A DNA stretch of 64,000 nt, taken from an uncultured Bacteroidales bacterium (lineage in GTDB: Bacteria > Bacteroidota > Bacteroidia > Bacteroidales > UBA932). The position numbers and the translations under genes are program-made. Within the stretch, counting starts at the first letter, position 1, and each line of letters begins with the position of its first letter. Below the pieces are notes generated by a model, which saw only the letters and a list, made by a program, of their open reading frames with translations, was not told the origin of the DNA and made no database searches. Shown here piece by piece: positions 34,966 through 41,787 of this stretch. The stretch lies in assembly GCA_900316955.1 (NCBI GenBank), contig ONEX01000001.1:64630-128629 (forward strand), given 5' to 3'.

Positions 34966-35049
34966 GAGATATTTTGCGAACTTCCAAAACTTTTTTGAAA
35001 AAAGTGGTCCGTAGATTGTAACAATCGTTCACTCAGACAGTTAAACAAA

Positions 35050-35078
35050 ATGCTTTAGGCGAATTGACCTAAAGCACT
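35050..35078 (-). terminator. terminator of the ECF sigma operon
   Basis: Stem TGCTTTAGG / CCTAAAGCA with an 8-nt loop; on the minus strand it is followed by TTTTGTTT. Preceded by a smaller stem CTGAA / TTCAG. Confidence 0.65.
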
Positions 35079-35121
35079 TTACGTAAATTGCTGAAATTCA
35101 GCTGGTTGCGCTCTGCGGGGT

Positions 35122-35607
35122 TTAGTCCTTCGCCGCGTCGGCGATGAGGGATTCGAGCTTGTCGCGCGGGATGGTGCCGTCGATGCAGATGAAGTTTGTT
35201 TCATCCCCGTCGTGCGAGAGCATCACGAAGCTGTTCACGACGGAGTCGTCGCCCACGGTGTACATCCGCGTCACTTCCCCGCTGTCCTTGGCCTCCATCA
35301 GGAGCTCGTACTGGCCCTTCTGGATGAAGCGGTTCACGTCGGCGGCCAGGTCATCGGCGACGGCGCCCTGCTTGATGGACAGGATGTACAGGCCGGAGAG
35401 GGACTTGATGATGGGCCCGAGGTTCACGTTCTCACCGTCCATCTCCACATCGGGGATCTTGCCGATGAGGCGGAACATGGCGGGGGAGATGTACACGGCT
35501 TCGACATTGTCGTAGTCGGAGTACTTGTTGTAGAGGGAGCGCCCGTCCTGGGCGAGGGCGGTGATGCTCGCCAGAAGCATCGCCACGAGGATATACAGCT
35601 TTTTCAT
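35122..35607 (-). CDS. exported DUF4252-domain protein (second of two)
   Basis: 161 residues from MKKLYILVAM; signal peptide to ITALAQ. The rest fits DUF4252: SLYNKYSDYDNVEAVYIS, ELLMEAKDSGEVTRMY and a final hydrophobic SLIADAA helix. Overlaps the putative anti-sigma gene. DUF4252 proteins are regularly coded with an ECF sigma factor in Bacteroidetes, but their function is not known. Two members frame this operon. Confidence 0.85.
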   Translation of the reverse strand: MKKLYILVAMLLASITALAQDGRSLYNKYSDYDNVEAVYISPAMFRLIGKIPDVEMDGENVNLGPIIKSLSGLYILSIKQGAVADDLAADVNRFIQKGQYELLMEAKDSGEVTRMYTVGDDSVVNSFVMLSHDGDETNFICIDGTIPRDKLESLIADAAKD

Positions 35608-35972
35608 TTCCAATAAGAGAGTTTGTCGAGGGTTTGTTCGGATTGGGAGACTTTTTCCGCGCCGTACGCGACGGTGCCGGATATCTTGGCGAAGACTTTC
35701 TCGACCTCGGCATAGGCGAGGTAGGGATCGTCGAACGTGTCGATGGGTTCGGGATTCCGCGTCAGGGCGAGGCCCACGGCGACGAGGACGGCGACGGCGG
35801 CGGCGATGCCGGAGGGCAGGAGCCAGCGCCGGCGGTCCGCCTGCGCTCCAGCGGCATGGACCGCCTCCTGCACCTTCCCGGAGAGTTCCTCCGGCACGGG
35901 GATGCTTTCGTCGAGCGAGATCCGCTCGAGGTCTTCGGCGCTCAGCCGGGATATTTCGTCAATGGACTTCAT
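35604..35972 (-). CDS. single-pass membrane protein, putative anti-sigma factor
   Basis: 122 residues. Acidic N-terminal part (SAEDLERISLDESIPVPEEL), one transmembrane segment (SGIAAAVAVLVAVGLAL, about 55-72) and a short periplasmic tail. Lies between the ECF sigma gene (14-nt overlap) and the DUF4252 gene. Position and topology suggest it holds the sigma factor at the inner membrane; no zinc-binding anti-sigma motif is visible. Confidence 0.72.
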   Translation of the reverse strand: MKSIDEISRLSAEDLERISLDESIPVPEELSGKVQEAVHAAGAQADRRRWLLPSGIAAAVAVLVAVGLALTRNPEPIDTFDDPYLAYAEVEKVFAKISGTVAYGAEKVSQSEQTLDKLSYWK

Positions 35973-36438
35973 GGCTTTTCAGTTTTTTGCGGGCCAGGCT
36001 TATCTGGACGCGGATGTTGAGGGGAGAGAGGCCGGTTTCGGCCGCGATTTCATCGTAGGACCGTCCTTGCAGGACGTGGAGGCGCATCAGTTTCCGCTGG
36101 CTGTCGGGGAGGGTGTCCATCGCCCGGAGGAGCGAGCCGAGGCTTTCTTTCCGGATGAGTTCCTCGTCGGGCGGTTCCTTTCCCGGGAGGTCGTCGGGCA
36201 GCTCCCCGGAAGGCGTCAGCTTCCGGATCCGGTCGATGCAGAGGTTCCGCATCAGCAGGGCTCCGTAGGCACCCGGGTTCCGGACGAGGTCCAGGGAGTC
36301 GCGGATCTTCCAGAGCTTCATGTACAGGTCCTGCACGGCGTCCAGGGCGTCGGCCCGGTCCTCCAGGATGTAGTAGGCGACCCGGTAGAAGCGCTCCTGC
36401 AGCGGAATCCAGACGATATGGAACCCGGCCTCGGTCAT
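35959..36438 (-). CDS. ECF-type RNA polymerase sigma factor
   Basis: 159 residues, sigma-70 family group 4. Region 2 is FYRVAYYILEDRADALDAVQDLYMKLWK; region 4 is LPDSQRKLMRLHVLQGRSYDEIAAETGLS followed by LNIRVQISLARKKL. The overlaps on both sides (4 nt with the upstream DUF4252 gene, 14 nt with the anti-sigma-like gene) show tight coupling. Probably controls its own operon in response to an envelope signal. Confidence 0.92.
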   Translation of the reverse strand: MTEAGFHIVWIPLQERFYRVAYYILEDRADALDAVQDLYMKLWKIRDSLDLVRNPGAYGALLMRNLCIDRIRKLTPSGELPDDLPGKEPPDEELIRKESLGSLLRAMDTLPDSQRKLMRLHVLQGRSYDEIAAETGLSPLNIRVQISLARKKLKSHEVH

Positions 36439-36929
36439 TTCTCGGTCTGTTTCATAAGGGCTTCGACCTGGTCGGTGCGGATGGACCCCTTGACGCTGAT
36501 GAGGGCGTCATCGGCCCGGATGATGATGTCTTCGATCCGGCTGCCGTCCTTGGAGGAGAGACCGTAAATGGCGACTTTCTCACCGCCGTCCTTGGCTTCC
36601 ATCAGGACCTCCTCCCCATCCAGGATCCGGTCCAGCTTGCGGAGGAACTTTTCCCGCTTCTCGGGCGCAGCTTCGGAAAAGTCGATGACAGTCAGCCGTT
36701 TGAGACTGCGGAACAGGTCCAGGGCGGCACGGTCTTCGGGGTCATCGGCCTCGGCGCGGGCGGCGGCCTTCAGCAGGAGCAGCGCCGGACCGCCTAGGTC
36801 CACGACGTCGAATCCTTCCGTCCCCTTGAAGGACGTCACCAGTGAGCGGATCTTCCCGCCGGGGTTTCCGGCCCAGGCCGTCGGGACGAGGCTCAGGACC
36901 ATGCATAGGGTAATCAGTATTCTTTTCAT
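36435..36929 (-). CDS. exported DUF4252-domain protein (first of two)
   Basis: 164 residues from MKRILITLCMVLSLV, signal peptide to PTAWA. Contains LLLLKAAARAEADDPEDR, EEVLMEAKDGGEKVAIYG and IIIRADDALISVKGSI, the DUF4252 pattern also seen in its partner at 35122. First gene of the sigma operon. A hairpin with a T-rich tail stands immediately before its start, so transcription arriving from dapD may be attenuated there. Confidence 0.83.
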   Translation of the reverse strand: MKRILITLCMVLSLVPTAWAGNPGGKIRSLVTSFKGTEGFDVVDLGGPALLLLKAAARAEADDPEDRAALDLFRSLKRLTVIDFSEAAPEKREKFLRKLDRILDGEEVLMEAKDGGEKVAIYGLSSKDGSRIEDIIIRADDALISVKGSIRTDQVEALMKQTEK

Positions 36930-36937
36930 AAACAAAA

Positions 36938-36974
36938 CTCAGCCGACTGCACTCATAAGACGCAGCGGGCTGAG
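36938..36974 (-). terminator. terminator or attenuator between dapD and the sigma operon
   Basis: Stem CTCAGCC / GGCTGAG with an inner CTGC / GCAG pair, then TTTTGTTT on the minus strand, directly before the DUF4252 start codon. A TAACTTTT box just upstream of the stem could be the operon's promoter. Confidence 0.65.
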
Positions 36975-36997
36975 AAAAGTTAAAAGGATTTTCAGAT

Positions 36998-37774
36998 TTA
37001 TCGCAGCAGGTCTTCGAGCTGGACGCTGCCGGAGGTCTTCTCGTCGCGGTACTTGACGATGACGGGGCAGTAGAGGTGCACGCCGCTCTCGAGGGGCTTT
37101 CCGCCGCGGATGATGGGCTTGGAGCCGGAGACGACGACGGCACCGCGGGGGACGACCACGCGGCCGTCGGCGTTGCGGCGGATGAATTCGCCGGTTGTGG
37201 CGTCGAAGATGGCGGTGGAGGAGGTGATGATCACGCCGGAGGCGACGACGGCGCCCTCCTGGACGATGGTGCCTTCATAGATGCCGCAGTTGCCGCCGAT
37301 GAACGCGCCGTCCTCGATGATCGTGGGCATGGCGCCGGCGGGCTCGAGCACGCCGCCGATCTGGGTCGATGCGCTGATGTGGATGTGCTTCCCCACCTGC
37401 GCGCAGGAGCCGATGGTCACGTGGGAATCGACCATCGTGCCTTCGCCCACGTACGCGCCCACATTGACATAGGCCGGGGGCATGACGATGGAACCGGGGG
37501 CGAGGTAGGCGCCGCGGCGGATGCTGGATCCGCCCGGGACGATCCGCACGCCGTCCTCGGCCTTGAACTGGCGCACCGGGAAGGTGGCCTTGTCGAAGAA
37601 CGGGAACTGGCCCTGGGACATGTCGGTGACCGCGCCGAGCTTGAACCCGGCGAGGATCACTTCCTTCACCCACTTGTTGACGACCCACTGGCCGTCCTTT
37701 TTCTCCGCAACGCGGATTTCGCCTTTTTCCAGGCCTTCGATGACTTCGTTGAAACGTTCGAGGGTTACTTCCAT
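36998..37774 (-). CDS. dapD: 2,3,4,5-tetrahydropyridine-2,6-dicarboxylate N-succinyltransferase
   Basis: Succinylase-branch enzyme of diaminopimelate synthesis, transferring succinyl from succinyl-CoA. 258 residues; left-handed beta-helix hexapeptide repeats run from about 95 (GAYLAPGSIVMPPAYVNVG) to 215. Overlaps the end of dapA by 10 nt, so both are co-translated. Its presence, together with a DapE-like gene at 41788, argues for the succinylated route and not the direct DapL route. Confidence 0.95.
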   Translation of the reverse strand: MEVTLERFNEVIEGLEKGEIRVAEKKDGQWVVNKWVKEVILAGFKLGAVTDMSQGQFPFFDKATFPVRQFKAEDGVRIVPGGSSIRRGAYLAPGSIVMPPAYVNVGAYVGEGTMVDSHVTIGSCAQVGKHIHISASTQIGGVLEPAGAMPTIIEDGAFIGGNCGIYEGTIVQEGAVVASGVIITSSTAIFDATTGEFIRRNADGRVVVPRGAVVVSGSKPIIRGGKPLESGVHLYCPVIVKYRDEKTSGSVQLEDLLR

Positions 37775-38634
37775 AATTCTTCGAGTGTCTTGGCAATCAA
37801 TTCTTCGGTCTTGGGGGAGGCCGGGACGAGCGGGAGGCGGAGCTCATTCTGGATCAGGCCAAGGCGGGCCAGGGCGGCCTTGCCGGGGATGGGGTTCGGC
37901 TCCACGAAGCAGGCCCGGAAGAGGGGCGTCAGCAGGTGGTGGTAGGCGCGGGCCTTGACCATGTCGTCCGCCTGCAGGGCCTCCACGAGCTCCACCATCT
38001 CGTGCGGGGCGACGTTGGAGGCGACGGAGATGACGCCGTCGGCGCCCGTCGCCATCAGCGACAGCGTCTCGTCGTCATTGCCGGACAGCACGCTGAACCC
38101 GGCGGGCTTGCAGCGGATGATCTCGCTGATCTGCTTGTAATTGCTCGAGGCTTCCTTCACGGCGACGATGTTGGGGATTTCCTCCGCGAGGCGGAGGGTG
38201 GTCTCGGCCGTGATGTTCGTGCCCGTGCGCCCGGGCACGTTATAAATGACGATAGGCTTGTCGGTACTGCCGGCCACGGCCTTGTAGTACTCGTAAAGGC
38301 CCGTCTGGTTGGGCTTGTTGTAGTAGGGGACGACGATGAGGAAAGCGTCGGCGTCGGGGAGCTGCGCCATGCTTTCCAACGTAGCCGTGAGCGAGTTCGT
38401 GCCGCCGCCCACGAGGAGCGTCTTGCCGGGCGCGTTCTCGCGCGTGAGGGCGAGCACCCGCTGGCGCTCCGCCACGCTCAGGCACGGCGTCTCGCCACTG
38501 GTTCCGAGCGGGACCAGGAAATGGATCCCGGCCTCGACCTGCCGGCGGACCGTCGCCGCGAACGCGGCCTCGTCCACCTTCCCGTCCTTGAACGGAGTAA
38601 ACAGCGCCGTTCCGCATCCTTTGAGAGTAAGCAT
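37765..38634 (-). CDS. dapA: 4-hydroxy-tetrahydrodipicolinate synthase
   Basis: Condenses pyruvate with aspartate semialdehyde, first step specific to lysine/DAP. 289 residues, TIM barrel. Schiff-base Lys160 in NIVAVKEAS, Tyr131 in IYNVPGRTGTN and the GTSGE substrate loop are present. Own weak promoter (TATCTTAG on the minus strand near 38665). Followed by overlapping dapD. Confidence 0.96.
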   Translation of the reverse strand: MLTLKGCGTALFTPFKDGKVDEAAFAATVRRQVEAGIHFLVPLGTSGETPCLSVAERQRVLALTRENAPGKTLLVGGGTNSLTATLESMAQLPDADAFLIVVPYYNKPNQTGLYEYYKAVAGSTDKPIVIYNVPGRTGTNITAETTLRLAEEIPNIVAVKEASSNYKQISEIIRCKPAGFSVLSGNDDETLSLMATGADGVISVASNVAPHEMVELVEALQADDMVKARAYHHLLTPLFRACFVEPNPIPGKAALARLGLIQNELRLPLVPASPKTEELIAKTLEELWK

Positions 38635-38939
38635 GATAACCTTCTTTCTTTAACCGGTCGCTAAGATACGCATTTTTCAGCGAAAGGCAAAGGAAAGAAG
38701 CCTAAGACGGAATGCGTTCAATTTCGCAAAGGCCGTCCCGGTTGCCGACCACGAAGGCGACGGGCGGATTGTTGCCCTGTACGAGATTGTTCAGGTAAAG
38801 CGGTTCGTGCAGGAAGGCGGGGTATATGACGTTTCGCTTCGTACAACGCGGTTTTTGCAACACCACGCTCGGGGCCGGCTATCGTTTTCGTTGTGATTGT
38901 TTCAATGGTGGCCGCTTTCTATACCCGGTCCTTCGGATT
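38635..38939. other. 305-bp gap between dapA and hipA holding a gene remnant
   Basis: Contains the dapA upstream region (to about 38700), the remnant at 38702-38878, and short lower-GC stretches. No terminator for hipA is clear. Confidence 0.6.
38702..38878 (-). pseudogene. 3' remnant of an unidentified gene
   Basis: On the minus strand an open frame of 58 codons without a proper start ends in TAG at 38702. The last 40 residues look like genuine protein: YPAFLHEPLYLNNLVQG then NNPPVAFVVGNRDGLCEIER. Upstream the frame soon meets a stop at 38881-38879 and the composition changes, as expected for the surviving C-terminal end of a deleted gene. Family not recognised. A short intact gene with a GTG or TTG start cannot be excluded. 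Confidence 0.45.
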
Positions 38940-40193
38940 CTAAACGTTAAAGCACCCCTTCATGGCTTCCTGTTCGCTGCGCGGGATGCCGTAGGAAGTG
39001 GCCAGGGAACTCCAGGAGGAGACGACGTGGCGGATGGAGGCGATGATGCTGTCCGCCGCGGCGTTATGGATTCCCAGGAAGGGCGCAATCTCCCGTGCCA
39101 GGTTGAAATCCAAGGCGTTGTCGTTTTCGTTGATGCAGAGGGACAGGCCCGTCCCATATTCGTCCGGATTGAGGTCGAAAGCGGGAGAGAGGGTCCATCC
39201 TTTGGAGGTGAGCAGGAACCCGTGGTTCCGGAGGTGGTCGTCGCAGTTGGAGACGGCGATGTTGAAGACGATTCTTCGGAAGAGTTCGATCAGGTTTCCG
39301 TCCACATCGGCGCAGTTCCGGGATATCCAGTCCACCAGTTCGAGATAACTGGCGCCGGAAGCGGCATCGGTTCCATCGGTATAGCCGAGCTGGGTCATGG
39401 CCGATGTATAATGCAGCCGGCGGCCGTCGTCCTTTCGGTCGAACCGCTTTGTTAAGAAAGTGTGGTAATCCCGGTTGAACCGCTCGACTTTCCAGTCACT
39501 GACCGTGATGCCCGACAAGCGGGCCAGATGCAGGCAGACGGCTTCCCAGGCGCCGACATCCTTTCGATCCTTTCCACTGGGGAACTTGGCAATCCACAGG
39601 TGTCCGGATTCATCGCAGACATTGGCCTTCGGCCGGGCTCCGCCCAGGGAACTGCCGGGGCGCAGAAGCATCCCCAGCCATTTCCTCTCCTGGACATCGT
39701 CTTCCTTCTCCAACTGGAGGGACGCGAATTCCAGATCACGGATCGAGGCCCAGGGTGGTGTAGCCATCGAGGCGTCGTCATCCAGGAAGTTGCCATCGGG
39801 ATCCGTCTTGAAACGCAGGGCTCCCATCCGGCTATTGTCAAAAACGCCCAGCAGATAATCTGATTCGCATAACGCTCTGACAGCCCGGTTCTCAGACCTG
39901 GCTCTGAGCCGTTCCCTCTTGTCCAACAGCAGCTTACCCCAACGGTCTGGTGTCGAGTCCAGAAACAGACCGAAATTCGCCTTGCCTTCGGGAACGTACT
40001 GCCGTCCGCTGAACAGTTGCAAGTCGGGATCGAAGGACCGTGCCAGTTTGTCCTGCAGCCAATGCTCGTCGAACTGAAAGGAAAAGACCTCTTTTCCGCG
40101 CAGCGTCATGGCATCCAGCGTCCCCATGAGCTTGGGGGCGTTGACCTGTTCGCCGTCGTAATGGACATAAATCCTTTTTCCCATCGTGTTCAT
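38940..40193 (-). CDS. hipA: HipA-family Ser/Thr kinase toxin
   Basis: Toxin of a type II HipBA module; E. coli HipA phosphorylates glutamyl-tRNA synthetase and induces persistence. 417 residues, full-length form with N-terminal subdomain 1 (FSFQFDEHWLQDK, FSGRQYVPEGKANFGLFLD) and kinase domain. G-loop-like SSLGGARPKA at 181-190, catalytic SNCDDHLRNHGF at 315-326 and metal-binding Asp340 in LSPAFDLNP are intact. The ATG overlaps the hipB stop (ATGA). Codon use is less GC-biased than the surrounding dap genes, which fits horizontal gain. Confidence 0.92.
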   Translation of the reverse strand: MNTMGKRIYVHYDGEQVNAPKLMGTLDAMTLRGKEVFSFQFDEHWLQDKLARSFDPDLQLFSGRQYVPEGKANFGLFLDSTPDRWGKLLLDKRERLRARSENRAVRALCESDYLLGVFDNSRMGALRFKTDPDGNFLDDDASMATPPWASIRDLEFASLQLEKEDDVQERKWLGMLLRPGSSLGGARPKANVCDESGHLWIAKFPSGKDRKDVGAWEAVCLHLARLSGITVSDWKVERFNRDYHTFLTKRFDRKDDGRRLHYTSAMTQLGYTDGTDAASGASYLELVDWISRNCADVDGNLIELFRRIVFNIAVSNCDDHLRNHGFLLTSKGWTLSPAFDLNPDEYGTGLSLCINENDNALDFNLAREIAPFLGIHNAAADSIIASIRHVVSSWSSLATSYGIPRSEQEAMKGCFNV

Positions 40194-40492
40194 TTCTTTG
40201 AGGCCCGTTCCTTGACGACCAGTTTCGCGTCCTGGAGTTTGCGGCCCAATTCGTCGTCCTTGGCCAAGAGAAGGATATCCTGCGCCAACCCAAGGGCAAT
40301 CAGTACACGGAAGTAGGTACCGATGGCAACGCCTTCATCTCCCCTCTCCACTTTGATGAGCGTCCCGCGCGCTATGCCAGCGCGTTCAGCGACCTGCTCC
40401 GATGACAGGTCCCGCCGGAGCCTGGCAAGCTTGATTTGCTCGCCCAGGGTTCCCAACATCCGCGTGTAAGAAGGAAGCAACTGTCGTTTCAT
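40190..40492 (-). CDS. hipB: HipB-like XRE-family antitoxin
   Basis: 100 residues with helix-turn-helix LGEQIKLARLRRDLSSEQVAERAG (about 16-39) continuing RGTLIKVERGD, and a basic tail. Should bind HipA and repress the shared promoter. The stop overlaps the hipA start. A truncated extra copy of its 3' end lies at 40588-40643. Confidence 0.9.
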   Translation of the reverse strand: MKRQLLPSYTRMLGTLGEQIKLARLRRDLSSEQVAERAGIARGTLIKVERGDEGVAIGTYFRVLIALGLAQDILLLAKDDELGRKLQDAKLVVKERASKK

Positions 40493-40517
40493 CTCTTATA
40501 ATGTTCGTTTTTTTGGA

Positions 40518-40549
40518 CAAATATAAGTTAGATTGTTCAAAAATGCAAA
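40518..40549 (-). promoter_or_regulatory. hipBA promoter
   Basis: Minus strand TTTG (40549-40546), 20 nt, TATATTTG (40525-40518): full consensus. The palindrome TTGGACAA (40513-40520) overlaps the -7 box and is a possible HipB operator. Confidence 0.7.
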
Positions 40550-40587
40550 CATTATAGAGGCTCCTCCGGCTTCCTGAAGTTATGGAG

Positions 40588-40643
40588 TCACTCAAAGGCC
40601 CGTTCCTTGACAACCAGTTTCGCGTCCTGGAGTTTGCGCCCGA
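40588..40643 (-). pseudogene. fragment of a second hipB 3' end
   Basis: 43 bp (40596-40638) match 40201-40243 inside hipB with one difference; read on the minus strand it gives GRKLQDAKLVVKERAFE and a stop, against the hipB ending GRKLQDAKLVVKERASKK. The rest of the copy is missing. Left by a duplication, or by recombination between two related modules. Confidence 0.75.
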
Positions 40644-40906
40644 TACACTAGGGGGAGGGCGTGTGTACAAGTCTCACTTGTACAGCAGAAAGCCTCCTAG
40701 GGTTACATTATGTTACCAAGTCTATTCCATTTGGGCCCAAAAGCGTCTGTTCCTGCGAGACATGAGCAGGAAAATAGCGCTCGGGTGCAATTCCAATGTA
40801 CATGCGAGACATGTACACACACACCCACCCCTTGCCGGCACATGGATATAGGCGGAGATAAACTCACGCGGAGATTAGCAAGGGCCTGGTTCGATTGCGA
40901 AGCGTT
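40644..40906. repeat. hairpin-rich non-coding stretch with at least four palindromes
   Basis: Stems: TGTACAAGT / ACTTGTACA (about 40663-40683); GGTTACAT / ATGTTACC (about 40699-40716); TTCCTGC / GCAGGAA with loop containing GAGACAT (about 40750-40772); TGTACATG / CATGTACA with loop CGAGA (about 40797-40816). Loops of three contain GAGAC or its complement GTCTC. No coding gene supported. Lower GC than neighbours. Confidence 0.7.
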
Positions 40907-41566
40907 TCAGAGCAGTTCCTTGAACTCATGCACCCCTTTCAGCCCCTCAGTGAGGAGTGCGGCGGCGACGGCGCCGGCGGCAAGACCTTCGCGCCCGAAC
41001 GCTTCGTGGGTGAGCGTGAGCTTATCGACCTCCGACGTGTATGTAACCGTATGGATGCCAGGGACTTCGCCGATGCGGTGGGCGGTGATCTCCGGTTCCA
41101 CGCCGAGGCCCTCCTCGAGCAGCTTGCCGAGGCTCTTGGCCGTGCCGGAAGGGGCGTCCAGCTTGTGGATGTGATGCGTCTCCTCCACGGCGGGCGTGTA
41201 GCCGTTGCCCTTGAGCATCTTGCTCACGCGCTCCACGGCGGCGAACAGGGCGTTCACACCCAGGGAGAAGTTCGATGCATAGATGAGCGGCGTGCCGGCC
41301 TCTTCGAAGGCCTTGAAGACATCGGCCTCGATGTCGTTCCAGCCTGTCGTCCCCACGACCGCGGCCTTGAAGTGCTTCGCGATGAAGGGATAGTTCGCCC
41401 GGAATGCGTCCGGCCAGGTGAAGTCGATGACGACGCATTCCTTCGCGACCGCCGGGTCCACGCTGCAGATGTCCTCGCTGGCCGCGACGAGTTCGATCCC
41501 CCGGCGCGCCAGTTCCTTTTCCACCATATGGCCCATCCGGCCGTATCCGCTGATGATTACCTTCAT
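40907..41566 (-). CDS. dapB: 4-hydroxy-tetrahydrodipicolinate reductase
   Basis: NAD(P)H-dependent reductase, second lysine/DAP-specific step. 219 residues, compact as in other Bacteroidetes. N-terminal nucleotide-binding IISGYGRMGHMV; VVGTTGW; catalytic EETHHIHKLDAPSGTA with the His-His-x-x-K pattern. Runs on the minus strand behind DUF6440 and the DapE-like gene. Confidence 0.95.
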   Translation of the reverse strand: MKVIISGYGRMGHMVEKELARRGIELVAASEDICSVDPAVAKECVVIDFTWPDAFRANYPFIAKHFKAAVVGTTGWNDIEADVFKAFEEAGTPLIYASNFSLGVNALFAAVERVSKMLKGNGYTPAVEETHHIHKLDAPSGTAKSLGKLLEEGLGVEPEITAHRIGEVPGIHTVTYTSEVDKLTLTHEAFGREGLAAGAVAAALLTEGLKGVHEFKELL

Positions 41567-41578
41567 ATGAATCGGGGT

Positions 41579-41767
41579 TTACTTCTGATATCCGTCTTTC
41601 GTGATGATGGGTTTCCCGTCGGAGTCCAGCAGCGGAGTCAAGCCGCCGCCGTAGCCGCAGGCGACGAACAGGTAGTTGACGCCGGTCTCCTTGTCGACGA
41701 TGACGCGAGCATCCGTAATCAGGCCCAAGGTCTCCCGGTCTTTGATGTCAAATCGGTCTTTTCCCAT
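41579..41767 (-). CDS. 62-aa DUF6440-family protein
   Basis: Complete small protein MGKDRFDIKDRETLG with the hallmark VDKETGVNYLFVACGYGGGL and TPLLDSDGKPI. It lies 12 nt before dapB and 20 nt after the DapE-like gene, in the same direction, so co-transcribed with the DAP genes. No function is known for the family; cytoplasmic, no signal peptide. Confidence 0.8.
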   Translation of the reverse strand: MGKDRFDIKDRETLGLITDARVIVDKETGVNYLFVACGYGGGLTPLLDSDGKPIITKDGYQK

Positions 41768-41787
41768 AATTTGCTCTTGTTAGGCCT

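Noticed and set aside
40386-40670. 94-codon minus frame across hipB start and the duplicated fragment
   Set aside because: It runs through the hipBA promoter in another frame than hipB; part of it merely re-reads the 43-bp duplicate.
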